Shown piece by piece: positions 37,078 to 48,373 of a DNA stretch of 59,767 nt (within the stretch, counting starts at the first letter, position 1; the number at the start of each line of letters is the position of its first letter). The notes beneath the pieces were generated by a model. It had not been told where the DNA came from, did not search any database, and saw nothing but the letters and a program-made list of their open reading frames with translations. The translations under genes were made by a program, and so were the position numbers. Location of the stretch: positions 15,550 through 75,316 of the forward strand of contig MU621152.1 of assembly GCA_025399215.1 (NCBI GenBank), written 5' to 3'. Source of the DNA: Globomyces pollinis-pini (taxonomy: Eukaryota; Chytridiomycota; Chytridiomycetes; Rhizophydiales; Globomycetaceae).

Positions 37078-38100
37078 TCAGATACAATCATATTTCTTAA
37101 ACAACTCTTGAACTGAATACTTGTCAATACCTCCACCTAGTTTTGGTGTAAATACTGTAGTTATTCTATGATCACTTAAATATTTGTATAGTTTATCATA
37201 GTGCATTCCAACATCATTTGGTCCATGAGCATCATCTGAAAGTGTGAAATTAACTCCTTTTCTTATCATTATCTAAAGAATAAGCATTGAAATAATTAAC
37301 CTCTAATATATCTGGTAATGGGTATGGAGTACTTAGATTCTTCTTCAATCCTCTAGAGTTTATCTCAACTAATCCGCCATAGGATACAATCTCTTGAATA
37401 TTTCGCTCAATCAACTTCCAACATTCAGATGATATAACAGTGTTGGGTTTCCACATTCTTATCAAGTCAAAATGGCCAATCACCATTGGTTTGACCTACA
37501 ATAAAAGTAAATAACTAAACGATTTTCAAACTTTAACAAGCATGTCATATTGAGCATCGAAATATCGTTGATATACCAATTCAATTCCCAATTGGGCTTC
37601 CAAGGACTCAAATGTCTTCAAGTCAAAATCAATTGGAACTTCATCTACATGATGAATACTACCAACCAAATAGTCCAATGAGTATTTTGATTGTAATGAA
37701 GTTAATTCGGCGAATGTTTGATCATGAATCCATTCAATTTCCATACCCACTAATATTTTTGTCGTATTAGGAGCTTCCATTTGAATCTGTTTTGCATGGT
37801 GATAGAATTTATCGAATTGAGTGGAAGTATCGTTAGGGACCAAATGAGACTACTCAAATGATGTTAAAAGATATCATTTAGTATACCTCCTCTGGATACA
37901 AATCCTGTTTTCGAGTTCTTGGCATATCTAATCAAATTTGAATAACGTATAGAACTTACGCTCTGTTAGACCATACACTACAAATCCCTTTCGAAACGCT
38001 TCCTTTATTGTGTCGTCCAAAGTTCCATGAGCATGTAAGCAATATTGGCCTTACAATGTAAGAAGTACATCATACCTGAATGACTGTGACAAGAAATCAT
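37078..38100 (-). CDS. HIS2: Histidinol-phosphatase, PHP family
   Basis: This catalyses dephosphorylation of histidinol phosphate in histidine synthesis. The start at 38098-38100 gives MISCHSHSG; a 26-nt intron brings in QYCLHAHGTLDD, forming the PHP motif HSHSGQYC with metal-binding His residues. Further conserved blocks are VYGLTE, GMEIEWIHD, YLVGSIHHVDEVPIDFD, MVIGHFDLIRMWKP, GLVEINSRGLKK, and FTLSDDAHGPNDVG, which together supply the trinuclear metal site. Five or more exons are present and the order matches yeast His2. The protein is about 300 residues. It is tail-to-head with RPB6 on the same strand, with only about 50 bp between. Confidence 0.9.
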
Positions 38101-38450
38101 GTTGATTATCTAGGGAAAAATAAACGGTCTTGTAGTTAACTGTCTGGAAAAATCACCATCTCCACACATCTACTCTTACTTCTAGTACATTCATGTTACG
38201 TTGTTAAAAAGAATGATTTAACGTGTCCTGTAGTATTGAAATATTTGTTTAATAGTGCACTCCTTCATCTATCGTAGACTTCATTGCCAATGACTACACG
38301 GATACTTAGTTATAAACTTTAAAACACATGAATTGTAAATTGGTTTACATATCATTTAATATTGGTAGACTCTCATATGAGATACGTCATCAGGTTTCGT
38401 GTTTACTTCACTAAAACTCTACACTCACAACCTAGGCTATAATTGCGTAT

Positions 38451-41400
38451 ATGCTAGAAGGTGGTCTCATCAAATTTGTTTCAAGACAAGTTCGAGATTT
38501 TTGTAAGTCAAAACTGGAGCAGAGAAAGTCATATCTTGATTTACGAAATACCAAACAACCAGCTACAACCGGTAGTCAAAACTCAATTCCTTATGCGCGT
38601 GTCTATTCAGTACATAATTCTGCATTCGCGCTTGATCAGGAGTTAAGTACAGATTGGAGTGAATCAAATTTTGATATCTCGGACTCTGATGAAGAATTAT
38701 ACACGTTTGAAAATAAGGGATTCTGTTGTATCATTGAAATATCTGGTTATACTGATTTAATTCACAGTTTGGCAATGAAGGATTCAGTTTCTTCCCAAAT
38801 TGTTGCTAGATCAATTGAAACATATGTTTCCAAGGTATCTTAATATTTTCGAACTAACTTCAAGGTGGTAGACATAGTTGCAGAGTTTGGAGGAGATATA
38901 ATACAGTATAGATTTAGTTGATTGATATTTAGTTTTGATGGTGACTCCTTGGTGTGCCTTTGGCGATACAAACCATCAGAGTCCAACTATATAAACATTA
39001 AGGATGAGCATTCAAAAGAGGTTAGGCAGATGGGAGCATTAATTGCTGGTTGTTGTATAATGGTAATTGATGTATTGAAAACAAGTGAAATATGGGCATT
39101 AGAAGATATTAGTGATGAGTACGATGGATTCAAATTACTGCCCAAATGTAGTATTGCTTTTGGATCAATCAGTGAAGTGCATTTAGGAGTAAAAGGATTC
39201 AAACTTGAGACAATCACAATTGGCTCTGCATACCATAACGCAGGAATACTTTTAAAAATGGCAAACGATGGTCAAATTTTGATAGCATCAGATGTTTTTC
39301 AAATGTCAAGAAACGAATTGCAGATGTTGAACTTTTCAACAGCACGGTTTGATTTAGACGTGTACGAGGTTTTGCCATCGCAAGGATTTGACTTGAAAAA
39401 GTTACAGGACCGTAATATTCACTTATTAAACGTAAATAGTACAATTCAATCTATCGAAAAATATTATTTTACATGGGAGTGATTTTTCAGATTCTTCTGT
39501 GGGACTAATTGAAAGTTATCTTTCTGATGGTGCATTACGGCTGATTCGAACACTTCGAAGTCAAAAGAAAGGAGCAAGTTTGTATAACGGAACTTGGAGC
39601 TATAGATCATTTCTAATCATATCCCTAAAATTGTTGATTGATACAAACAACGATACGTTTAATTCAAAGATGTACCAGAAAATATTCTCAATGATATTGA
39701 AAATATGCAGGAAACATGACTGTTCCCTACAGCAAATCAATGTGATATCAAATGAACAATTACAGATTACCTGCATGCACAATATACATACACCGGAACT
39801 ATCTGGAAATTTGTCTTTAAAAATTGCTTTTATATTAATGGAGAATTTACTGAAATTGAAACTGTTTGGGACTCAAACAAATGTTATCGTCACCAATGGC
39901 ATGGCTTACGAAGGTATATTGTTGGGAAATGATAGAAATGAATACAGAATTATTTCAAAGGCATTGCAAAAAGGAAAATTACTGGTTTGATATGTTCAAT
40001 TAACCGAAGGTTGACGATTTAAACGTCAGTGGGATTGTTGTAGATTTAGATACAATCGAAAAATTGTCAAACTCACCATATTCTACATATTTCACTCAGC
40101 AACGCACATTCTATACTTCAAACAAACAAGAGCAGCAAACATTCTATATTATTGATTTAAGTCGTTTACAAGGGATTTCACGAAGAGGTACAATGACTAT
40201 GTCAACATCACATACTATTGCTTCAAAAGAAAACGAGGCGAGAATCAATGCTGTGATTCAAGATATAGAAAATGGAAGTAGGAAGATAATATTGATTGAA
40301 GGACTACAAGGTGACAACTGCCAATTTAATTGCTTAGGGTCTGGAAAAACGTTTTTACTTAATAGTACAAAAAAACAACTATTGAAACGCAATTATTACA
40401 TATGGTAACATATTAATCTATTTGACATTTAGCGATGCAAAATGTTTAGATGTACTTTCTCTAACTCTACTAAAGTTTTTCTAGAATCCAACATATAACC
40501 ATCCATTGCTGCCATTTGTTTCTATAGTGGTAAATTTGCTTGAATTGCTAGGAGACAGTTTCTATCATACAAACGCTGTTGCGGGTCCGAAGCTGGGAGA
40601 TAATGATTCGGGAAATCATACTAATATCCCAGAAATTATAGCACCTTTGGAATCAGAACGATTAATTAAGAAAGGAGTTACACCATTTAAAATGCAGCGG
40701 AATAGCGTTTTTGGGTTGTTTAAACAGAAGCTAATTGGAAACATGAATTTGAAGGTTTCTCCAATTGGGGAAGAGTGGTCTAGTGTACTTGAAGAAGAGA
40801 ATGTGAAACAAACAGCTAAATTGTTTGCTCAAACCGATGACTTATTCACAAAATATCGGTCATTGTTAAACAAACTAGGAGAAAACCCAGATGCAATACT
40901 ACCTTTACTGAATGTCTTTTTGAGTAAAACAATTGAAGAGACTGAAGCAACTTCAAAAATTGGTCCAGATGGTCGAACTATGCTACTTTCGTCTTTCATC
41001 GTCAGATTAATTGACCGAGTGTCCGAAAAGCACCCTTTTGCAATATTATTTGATGACGTTCAATGGTAAGCAAATGCATAACATTAATTCAATAGGATGG
41101 TAAATTATGTTTTTGTTTTCTAATTATAGGATTCGGTAATATTAATCATCCTAACTCTAGTAGGCCTCATGGACAATTACATTAAACATAGCCAGACGAC
41201 GGAAATCGGTAAGAAATACTATACTGATTATTAAGGCGCTTTTGGTGATTGCATCAGATCCATGCGCTCAGACAGAGCTTGATTGGCGAATGGCTTTACT
41301 AAACAATCTAAAATCCATGTCCGAGACTGAATTCATAGAAATACATGGTTTTAGTAATGCTGATCAAGATCGCATAGTCAAACGAAGCTTTTCTATATGG

Positions 41401-44150
41401 GGTCAAGAACTGGACAAAAGTGTGTTGGAGTCCTACAGTACCATCACAGAGGGTAATAGATATTTGCTTTGACTTTAATAGGACGGCCTGAGCATATCCA
41501 AGCACTGTCTCATTATCTAAAGGAAAATGATCAATTGACTGTTGCAAACGGAAAGTTGACATTTAAAAAAGGGAAAAAAAGATTCGAAGAATTAGCACCG
41601 ACAAACTTGTTTGATTTGATGGTATGGCAATTTGACAATGTAAATTCCAAAGAATTTCAGAAATTGATAAAGTATGCATCCATTGTTGGCAGAAAATTTT
41701 CTTTAGAGGAGGTTGCGTCGCTGATGAATTCAGATCCAACGGAAAAGGTACAGCTAAAATCTATCCGCAGACTCAGCAATTTGATCAAGGTTTACGACTA
41801 CTACAACTTTCTTGAGTATCAAGATTTTGGAACTCAAGATGCAGATCATATTCCATTCAAATTCAATTTCAGTTTTTGCAGCTCCCAGTTTAGAAATGTG
41901 GTATATAATCGAATCCCCAAGGCAGAGTTAAACATATTGCATCTCAAATTGGTTAAATTTTATGAAAATCAAATGACAGATGAAAATGAGCCTACTTTCA
42001 TCCCTCCCATTTGTTATCACTATCAATTTACAGATGTTTTAGATCGTGATTCAATCTTACAACACATTCAGTATATGGTAATGCTTGGAAATTACCTAAC
42101 ATTCGTTGCTGAATCTTACAAAGAGGTCATTGTTCTTTATGAACAGATAAAGGCTATTATTGAAAAGCATGCTTTAGAAGAGGTGCTAGGGTCTCACTTG
42201 ATGAGCGAAATTCATATTAAACTGGGTCATGCATACAGCCATGGTATTCCCCACGAGATCAATCGCATACAGAGTCTTCGCAATTTGATGATTGCTATTG
42301 ATCTTCTTGAGTTTCCATGGCCATTAACGGAATCGGATTGGTGGGCATTATTGTTTCATGAAGCAATAGTGTGGCAATGGAGTAATATACTCAAATCCCT
42401 AACTGGGAAACGAGAAAGGAGGAAGAAGAACAAATCGATATTGCAAAATATAATTGATTTTCTCTCTGGCAAAGATTCATTTTCACAAAATCTCAAGTAC
42501 GACCGACTTGAACACCTACAACCTATTTTGGAGAACATGTCAAGTAATCTTTATGAAACAGATGCACGGTTAAGAGATCAAATCGGATGCGATTTGCTGG
42601 TATTAAATAATTCATTTAGAATGGGAAAATATCATTCAGCAGAGCCACGATTAAAAATAGCACTAGCATTAAAGTTTTGGTTTGCCGGAAATAGAAGAAT
42701 AGGAAAGAGTTTGGCATATGGTATTCGTGAAAACGATTTAGATGCGCAAACATATTCTGCTGGCGCATTGTTTTGGACTGCATCTGGTCAATGGAATAAA
42801 GCATCAGTTTGGGCAGACCGTGGGATGGTTTTATGCCACGAAACAGGTTTGAAAAGACCTATTTAATCTTAAGGCGAGTTTAATCATTGGCTACAGTGCA
42901 GCAAACAAAGAAGTTTTATCTACGTCTTCAATGGCGAATTGAACAAGGCACTCCAAGTTGAAGCCGCTAGGGAAACAGAATCTCGCTTTAATGGCTTTAA
43001 CGATGGAATTCGATATGCAAAAGCTGGTACGGTGAATAAAACTAACACTTTAGCAACGCTATGCATTCGATTATTACAAAACTGCCTCGAAGAAGAAACA
43101 TTTAACCGAGAAGAACTGAACGAATGTTATAGAGACATTTCACTGCCACTTAGAGCCAAGTATCAGTGCATTTTTGCTTTCTTGGATCACTCAGAAGGGA
43201 AGCATGAAGCTGCTCTTGATTGTATTGAGCGTTTGGTAGAACTGTTACCAAGAATCCATTATTCAAACAACGATGTATTCATTTCAGTGCTACTGGGTAG
43301 CTTAATTTTGTACGCAACATATCAAAAAATTAAGAAGAATGGGAACAAAAAATCGGAAAGAACTAGGCCATCATTAATGGTAACTAAAGAGCAAGTGGAA
43401 GAAGAAGACGATTTCATAAATGCTAACAATCGTATTGACAGAAGCAGAGGATATACCAGTGACAATTTGGAATCTCTGGCTACTTCTGAAAGACACTCTA
43501 TTACCAGCAAACTGGTAGAATCGAAGTCACAAAAGGGTGGTGTATCAACTTTGGCTAACCGTGATGGAGGAAATCGTATCTCAAATATGGAGAAGCGGGC
43601 ATCAGTTGCCAGTAAAATGGGAACAGAAAATTCAAATGCAAAGAAAGCGCACACTCCAATGGTTGTTAGGACGCAAAGAAACAGCCAAGGCGAGATCAAT
43701 TTCACATACCAAGCACCGAAATCAGTTAGTAAATTGGGCCGTCGTCCATCTGCAATGCATCCAGTAGGATTAATGTTGCTAGGTATGAAACACAATACAG
43801 ATTCAGAGCACTTACTGCAAAGGATAAAGACTATATCACAAAACATGCACAATTCTCTTTTACCATTTAGTGGACATGCCCTCTCCGACCCATTCTATGT
43901 TTTACTGAAAGCTTTGATTAAAGCCTGTGATCCGATCTCTTCACCCAGTATCACGGATGGACCAATGATGTTGCGCAATTGGCTGCAAGCTAAACTAATC
44001 CTTGATTCTAAAGATATGAAATTAGTATCGGCAATTGTAGCAATTAAATGTTGGAAATTGGGAAATGAAGCACTTGAATACAGTGCGGAACTAAATCAGG
44101 GGATGAAAATTCTAGCAGAACTGGGAATAGAAGGATTGTTTGTATTTTAA
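38451..44150 (+). CDS. Soluble adenylyl cyclase (ADCY10)-like protein
   Basis: This is a very large multidomain protein, about 1,750 residues. The first class III cyclase domain has GFCCIIEISGYTDLIHSL and FGGDIIHFDGDSLVCLW (after removing an intron near 38920). The second is recognisable by ITVNGMA-like NVIVTNGMAYEGILLGNDRN but lacks clear catalytic residues. A STAND/AAA-type NTPase follows: Walker A LIEGLQ-GSGKTFLL (split by an intron) and Walker B ILFDDVQWMDSASW, which is assembled from exons ending 41065, 41096-41099, 41130-41135 and 41164-41208. A TPR-like helical C-terminus extends to 44150. In the first domain the usual metal-binding Asp of FxDISGF is Glu. Animal sAC is bicarbonate-activated; regulation here is unknown. 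The Ser/Lys-rich insert at about 43330-43720 looks disordered. Confidence 0.85.
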
Positions 44151-44258
44151 ATTGCCATGCAACTACTTTTAATAGAATATAAATATATCGGTTAAGGGAT
44201 TATCTTTGTTGAGTTTGTACGACCAACAAACAAACACGTTTCTTTCTTAAAATTAAAT

Positions 44259-45254
44259 ATGGCTATTGACATTATTCTACCCAAAAGGATCATTAACCGG
44301 ATAATGGGGAAGCGCAAATATATTTCAATATTGCTAATACTTCTGATTCTACTGCTATGTACTAAGCAACTTGTCTTACCAAATCCTTCACCATTAAACA
44401 GTTCAACTAAAACTGGAGCTCAAATCCATGATTTCAATATTGACTCCTTTAGTAGCTTGGCAATTAAAAAAGCATTAGATAGACCTCGAATGTTCATTAA
44501 CAATACTATTATTCCAACTCTTATACATCAAACCTGGAGAGCAGAATCCATCACTCAGTTACACCCAGATCTTACCAAATATGTCGAAACCTTTCAAGAC
44601 AAAAATCCATACTATACATATGTGTACTGGAATGATGATGATATTGACGAGTTTATACAACGGTTTTTTCCAACCAGCTATCAACAATTCAAAACAATTC
44701 CAGTAGCTGTTATCAAAGCTGATTTATTTCGTTACATGGTTGTCTACATTTTTGGTGGGATCTATGCAGATATAGATTGTATTTGCTTGAAACCTGCAGA
44801 CACCTGGGTAGAAGGATATGAAGGCCATGAAATACAAGAGCTAATCGGTGTGGAATTTTATGTTAATGATGGAGGAGTACAGTTTTTACAGTGGGCATTT
44901 GCATCGGCACCAAATACAATTTTTTTGAAACTAGTAATAGATGGAATATGGGCTAGGTTGGATAGCCTTCACGAGACTCCGATTGAATTTTGGAATAAAG
45001 AGGTCGTTGCAATAAGTGGACCAGTTATTTGGTCACAGCAGTTTCTTTTCTACCTAGGTACTAAGGGGATTTATTGGGACGTTCAAGCGTTTAATGGTTT
45101 TCAAGTACCAAAACTGTTTACTAACAAAACAATGGTATTGCCAGTGACTTCATTTGCGGCCGGACGAGATCATAATGGTTACGAAATACTGGAAGAGGAG
45201 TTGCAATACTCATTCATTCAACATAGATTTTTGGGATCATGGAAAGGTGATTAA
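44259..45254 (+). CDS. GT32 family glycosyltransferase (OCH1-like)
   Basis: This is a single-exon type II membrane protein of 331 residues. A cytosolic basic start is followed by one hydrophobic anchor (ISILLILLILLLCTKQ). The luminal DXD sugar-transferase domain then has PTLIHQTWRAESI, YYTYVYWNDDDIDEF, KADLFRYMVVYIFGGIYADI (with DID as the metal-binding triad) and a C-terminal GSWK. These are the hallmarks of fungal initiating alpha-1,6-mannosyltransferase Och1 and of inositol-phosphoceramide mannosyltransferases. It is expected in the Golgi, acting on N-glycans or sphingolipids. It starts about 110 bp after the cyclase stop on the same strand. Confidence 0.85.
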   Translation: MAIDIILPKRIINRIMGKRKYISILLILLILLLCTKQLVLPNPSPLNSSTKTGAQIHDFNIDSFSSLAIKKALDRPRMFINNTIIPTLIHQTWRAESITQLHPDLTKYVETFQDKNPYYTYVYWNDDDIDEFIQRFFPTSYQQFKTIPVAVIKADLFRYMVVYIFGGIYADIDCICLKPADTWVEGYEGHEIQELIGVEFYVNDGGVQFLQWAFASAPNTIFLKLVIDGIWARLDSLHETPIEFWNKEVVAISGPVIWSQQFLFYLGTKGIYWDVQAFNGFQVPKLFTNKTMVLPVTSFAAGRDHNGYEILEEELQYSFIQHRFLGSWKGD

Positions 45255-45414
45255 CACACATTCGATAAATATACTACTTTATCAATTTCTACATATTTTT
45301 ATTGTCTTCTTAAATCTGCAGATAGTAATTCTTCTAGTCGTGTTTTCTCCCTATCTGTAAAGTATTTTTCTACTTTAGGAATCCCTTTTGGGAGTACTAT
45401 AACTTTAATCGATA

Positions 45415-46215
45415 TTAGATAATACCAAGGTGCTCTTTTAATTGAATTGCATCAATAGAACTTTTTTGTCCTTCCACTAGATATTGTAGTTCTTCATCTC
45501 GAACTGCGTTTCTCTGTCGTCGTTTCTTGAACAACCTTTTTCGTGCCTCATATGCCATAGCTTCACCTATGGTATTAATTGATAATAGATATAATCTACC
45601 ATTCTTTTTGGCAATTGGATCTTCAATGGCTTTGTGCAACAAATTCCATTTCCTTCTTGCATCAGTCACTATATTTTGAATTCTATTGTGCTCCTCGCGT
45701 AACCACTTCCTGGATCTGTGCTATGACAATATTAAAATCCCAGTTTACCTAAGATTAAATCAATCATCAAACGGACAAACCTCACTCTGAGATATATTTT
45801 GTTGAATTGGTCCTGACTAAATATAAGCAGTCTCAATAACATACCGGCTTTTCGTAAGCCATGTATTTTGCTCTTGTTAAAGGATCCAATCTGTTTAATT
45901 CTTTTTCAGTTAGTTTACCAGGCGCAAAAGTCGACTTCGTGTTTAGTTGAAAGGGAATGTAAGATTCAATCTCCACAATTGCTTGTTTCTCTTCCTTATC
46001 AGTCACTAGAATAGGTTGGATTGGTGCAGAATCTGGAGTGGAAGGTTGTTCCGCGATAACTGGTTTTGGCGGAGCAACCACGTCTTTCCTCTTCGTCAAA
46101 TTTCTTTGCGTTCTAAGGTTATTTGAATGATGTAGTGCCTTTTGTATCGTTCCGATAGAAGTTCAGGAATCAATGTTTGATTTGCAGTTTTATCTCGAAT
46201 TGGTGGCAGATTCAT
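45415..46215 (-). CDS. Conserved-looking basic protein of unknown function
   Basis: I do not recognise the family. The proposed start is at 46213-46215 (MNLPPIRDKTANQT). A GC-AG intron (46113-46138) is needed to join exon 1 in frame to RTQRNLTKRKDVVAPPKP. A low-complexity Pro/Thr region is followed by LTEKELNRLDPLTRAKYMAY. The C-terminal half is rich in Arg/Lys and predicted helical (TDARRKWNLLHKAIEDPIAK, EARKRLFKKRRQRNAVRDEE), ending EHLGII. One middle exon around 45770-45810 (DQFNKIYLRVR) has uncertain splice borders. There is no signal peptide or membrane segment. The basic character suggests a nucleic-acid- or ribosome-associated role, which is speculation. Confidence 0.55.
46113..46138 (-). 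other. Probable GC-AG spliceosomal intron (26 nt)
   Basis: The unknown gene's first exon (77 nt, 46139-46215) ends in AAAAG and joins in frame to the next exon only if this 26-nt segment is removed. It starts GC and ends AG on the minus strand; no GT donor is available in that interval. Confidence 0.55.
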
Positions 46216-46299
46216 AGACTTTTTTGAATGACATAATCATTTAAAACACATTTAGATCTCTACTCGCTGGAAGCTGAGTATAATGTAGGCGATGGCAAG

Positions 46300-46321
46300 T
46301 AATGTACATATAATGTACATT
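46300..46321. repeat. Tandem 11-bp TAATGTACAT repeat
   Basis: Two near-identical copies of TAATGTACATA/T lie head to tail, each containing the palindrome ATGTACAT. They lie about 85 bp upstream of the start of the unknown basic-protein gene and could be a binding site in its promoter. Confidence 0.7.
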
Positions 46322-46421
46322 ATAATATTGGAAAGTGATACTAATGAGTGGCAATGATTGTATATTTTATGAGACACAAGTAGACTGTTCTGATGATTTT
46401 ATTAAATCTAATTCAATAATC

Positions 46422-48166
46422 CTATGGCTTTCTAAAGACCTATACTATCTACATATCAGAAAGAGGTACCTTTTGGAAGATGGCATCCATATCTTCCAAG
46501 GACTGTCCCATTGTCTCACTAATAATTGAGATATGATTAATATTACGGGACAAACAGATAGGCAAATACAGTGGCCATAACATCCATAGCTCCATACACT
46601 GCAAACACTTGATTGGGAAATGATTTCAGAAACACAGGGTTAAGGTATGATACAATTGCACCATTAAACCAATTAGAAAAGGTGGCCAATCCAGTCCCTT
46701 TCGCTCTTACTCTCAGAGGAAATACTTCTGATTGATAAATCTACTGTTAGTTTACTACCCTCTGAACGTACCCATGCACAAGGACCCCAAGTAGATCCAA
46801 ATGAAAGGGTAAATGTACAAATGCAAGTCAAAGCAATTGCATTTGTAAACGAGCTGTCCTGATTCCACATTGTTAAAACATAAGTCAAAAAAAACTGTGA
46901 GACAAAGCAACCAATTCCTCCCCAAATGAACAACGAACGACGACCAAAAGTTTCAACGAAATACATTCCAGGAAATGTGGAAATAAAGTTGACAAAGTTG
47001 TTCGTAATAGCTCCTTGAATTTGAGAAGTACGTTTTTCAAATCCCATTTGTTCTAATAATTGGGGACCATAGTAAAATATGACATTAATTCCAGTCCATT
47101 GCTGAAACAATTGCAGAAAAAATGTGATAAATGTCCGTTTTCTAATCTTAAAGGATATCAACTCGTTCCAATCCCCAGATCCAATTAATTTTTCTGTGGT
47201 TACCATATCAATCATCTCTTCAAACTCCTCAACAAGTGCTGCATTGGTCACGTCTAATTGTTGGAGGGTAGCCATAGTTTTGAGTGCCTCATGTTGCAAA
47301 TTGTTCATGATCAACCAACGCGGAGATTCCGGCATAAATATCATGACCACGATAAGGCAGAGTGCAGGAATCATTTGTACTGCCAGTGCATAACGCCATT
47401 CAAACCCCTTTGACCCGTTTACGAGTTCTTGAGGCAGAAAACCGGTTACTGGCTCCACAAGACTGATAATTATCGCATTAACAATTGAGGCAATCAATAT
47501 CCCGAGTGTTATCATGAGCTGCTGTATGGTGATTAATCTTCCTCTTATACTGGTTGGTGCTGTTTCAGAGATATAGAGTGGAACACACATCGATGCCATT
47601 CCAATTCCAACACCACCAACGAACCTGCCCGAATAAAATATACTGTGAATATTTGGACCTTTTGGGGCAAAAGATTGTGCTATCGCACCCATTAAAAATA
47701 GTATTCCAGAGCATAAGATGGTTTTTCTTCGCCCAATCATATCTGCCAAGTATGCAACTATGACAGATCCTATGGAACAACCCATCAAAAAAGTAAACGT
47801 TGTGTACTGGTTTAATGTTTGGTAGTACTCAGATTGAAGATACGCTCCATTATCATCTTTCTGTAAGGGGACAGCCAAAGCGCCAAAGTCGTAACAAAAA
47901 GTATCCAAAGATAGAACTTGTCCTGGTTATGATTAGTAACAGAATGCTAAATCACCAATGACTCCAATCTCATAACCAAAAAGCAATCCTCCTATTCCAG
48001 CTGCAAAAGCTACAACATAACCATAAAAGTTATTTGAATGGCTTTTCTGATTATTCCATTCCATATGATTTAATAATGAATCTTGTTCAATTATAACAGA
48101 TTCATTTGATCTGTTATTTCTTAGCATTCTAGTTTTTTGATGGTTCAATTTTGAAAAGTGAATCAT
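46422..48166 (-). CDS. MFS sugar transporter (hexose/inositol type)
   Basis: This is a 12-TM proton-coupled or facilitative sugar porter of the plasma membrane. N-terminal exon: AFAAGIGGLLFGYEIGVIG, then an intron and QVLSLDTFCYDFG. Family motifs are ADMIGRRKTIL (G-R-K motif), GRFVGGVGIGMASMCVPLYI, SETAPTSIRGR, PESPRWLIMNN, LQLFQQWTGINVIFYYGPQL, VETFGRRSL and SEVFPLRVRAKG. The last exons, reached through 28-31-nt introns, give PETMGQSLEDMDAIFQK, the PETKG signature, and then VFRKP before the stop TAG at 46422-46424. Without the 46.7-kb splice the frame appears to end early at 46673. The cytosolic N-terminus is about 40 residues. It is complete. Confidence 0.92.
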
Positions 48167-48373
48167 TTTCTACTAGTCACGGAGCTATTTCACTATGAAT
48201 GAGTAAAATTGAATGTAAAGGAATGATAGTCCATTAAAACTCAGGAATGATAATCCATTAAAACTCAAACTACTAAAATTTACTAATTGAGAGTCCATTG
48301 TAACACCTTTTGTTAACAGCCAATCGTGGGAAACTTCCAAAAAAATTATCAATCCCACACACTAACCAGAAAG

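Noticed and set aside
41066..41129. Single 64-nt intron in the cyclase
   Set aside because: It would place an in-frame stop two codons later and lose the Walker B sequence; the two-intron, 4-nt-exon model fits better.
43322..43852. Minus-strand 176-residue frame
   Set aside because: Antisense to the disordered insert of the cyclase; composition reflects Lys/Ser codons read backwards.
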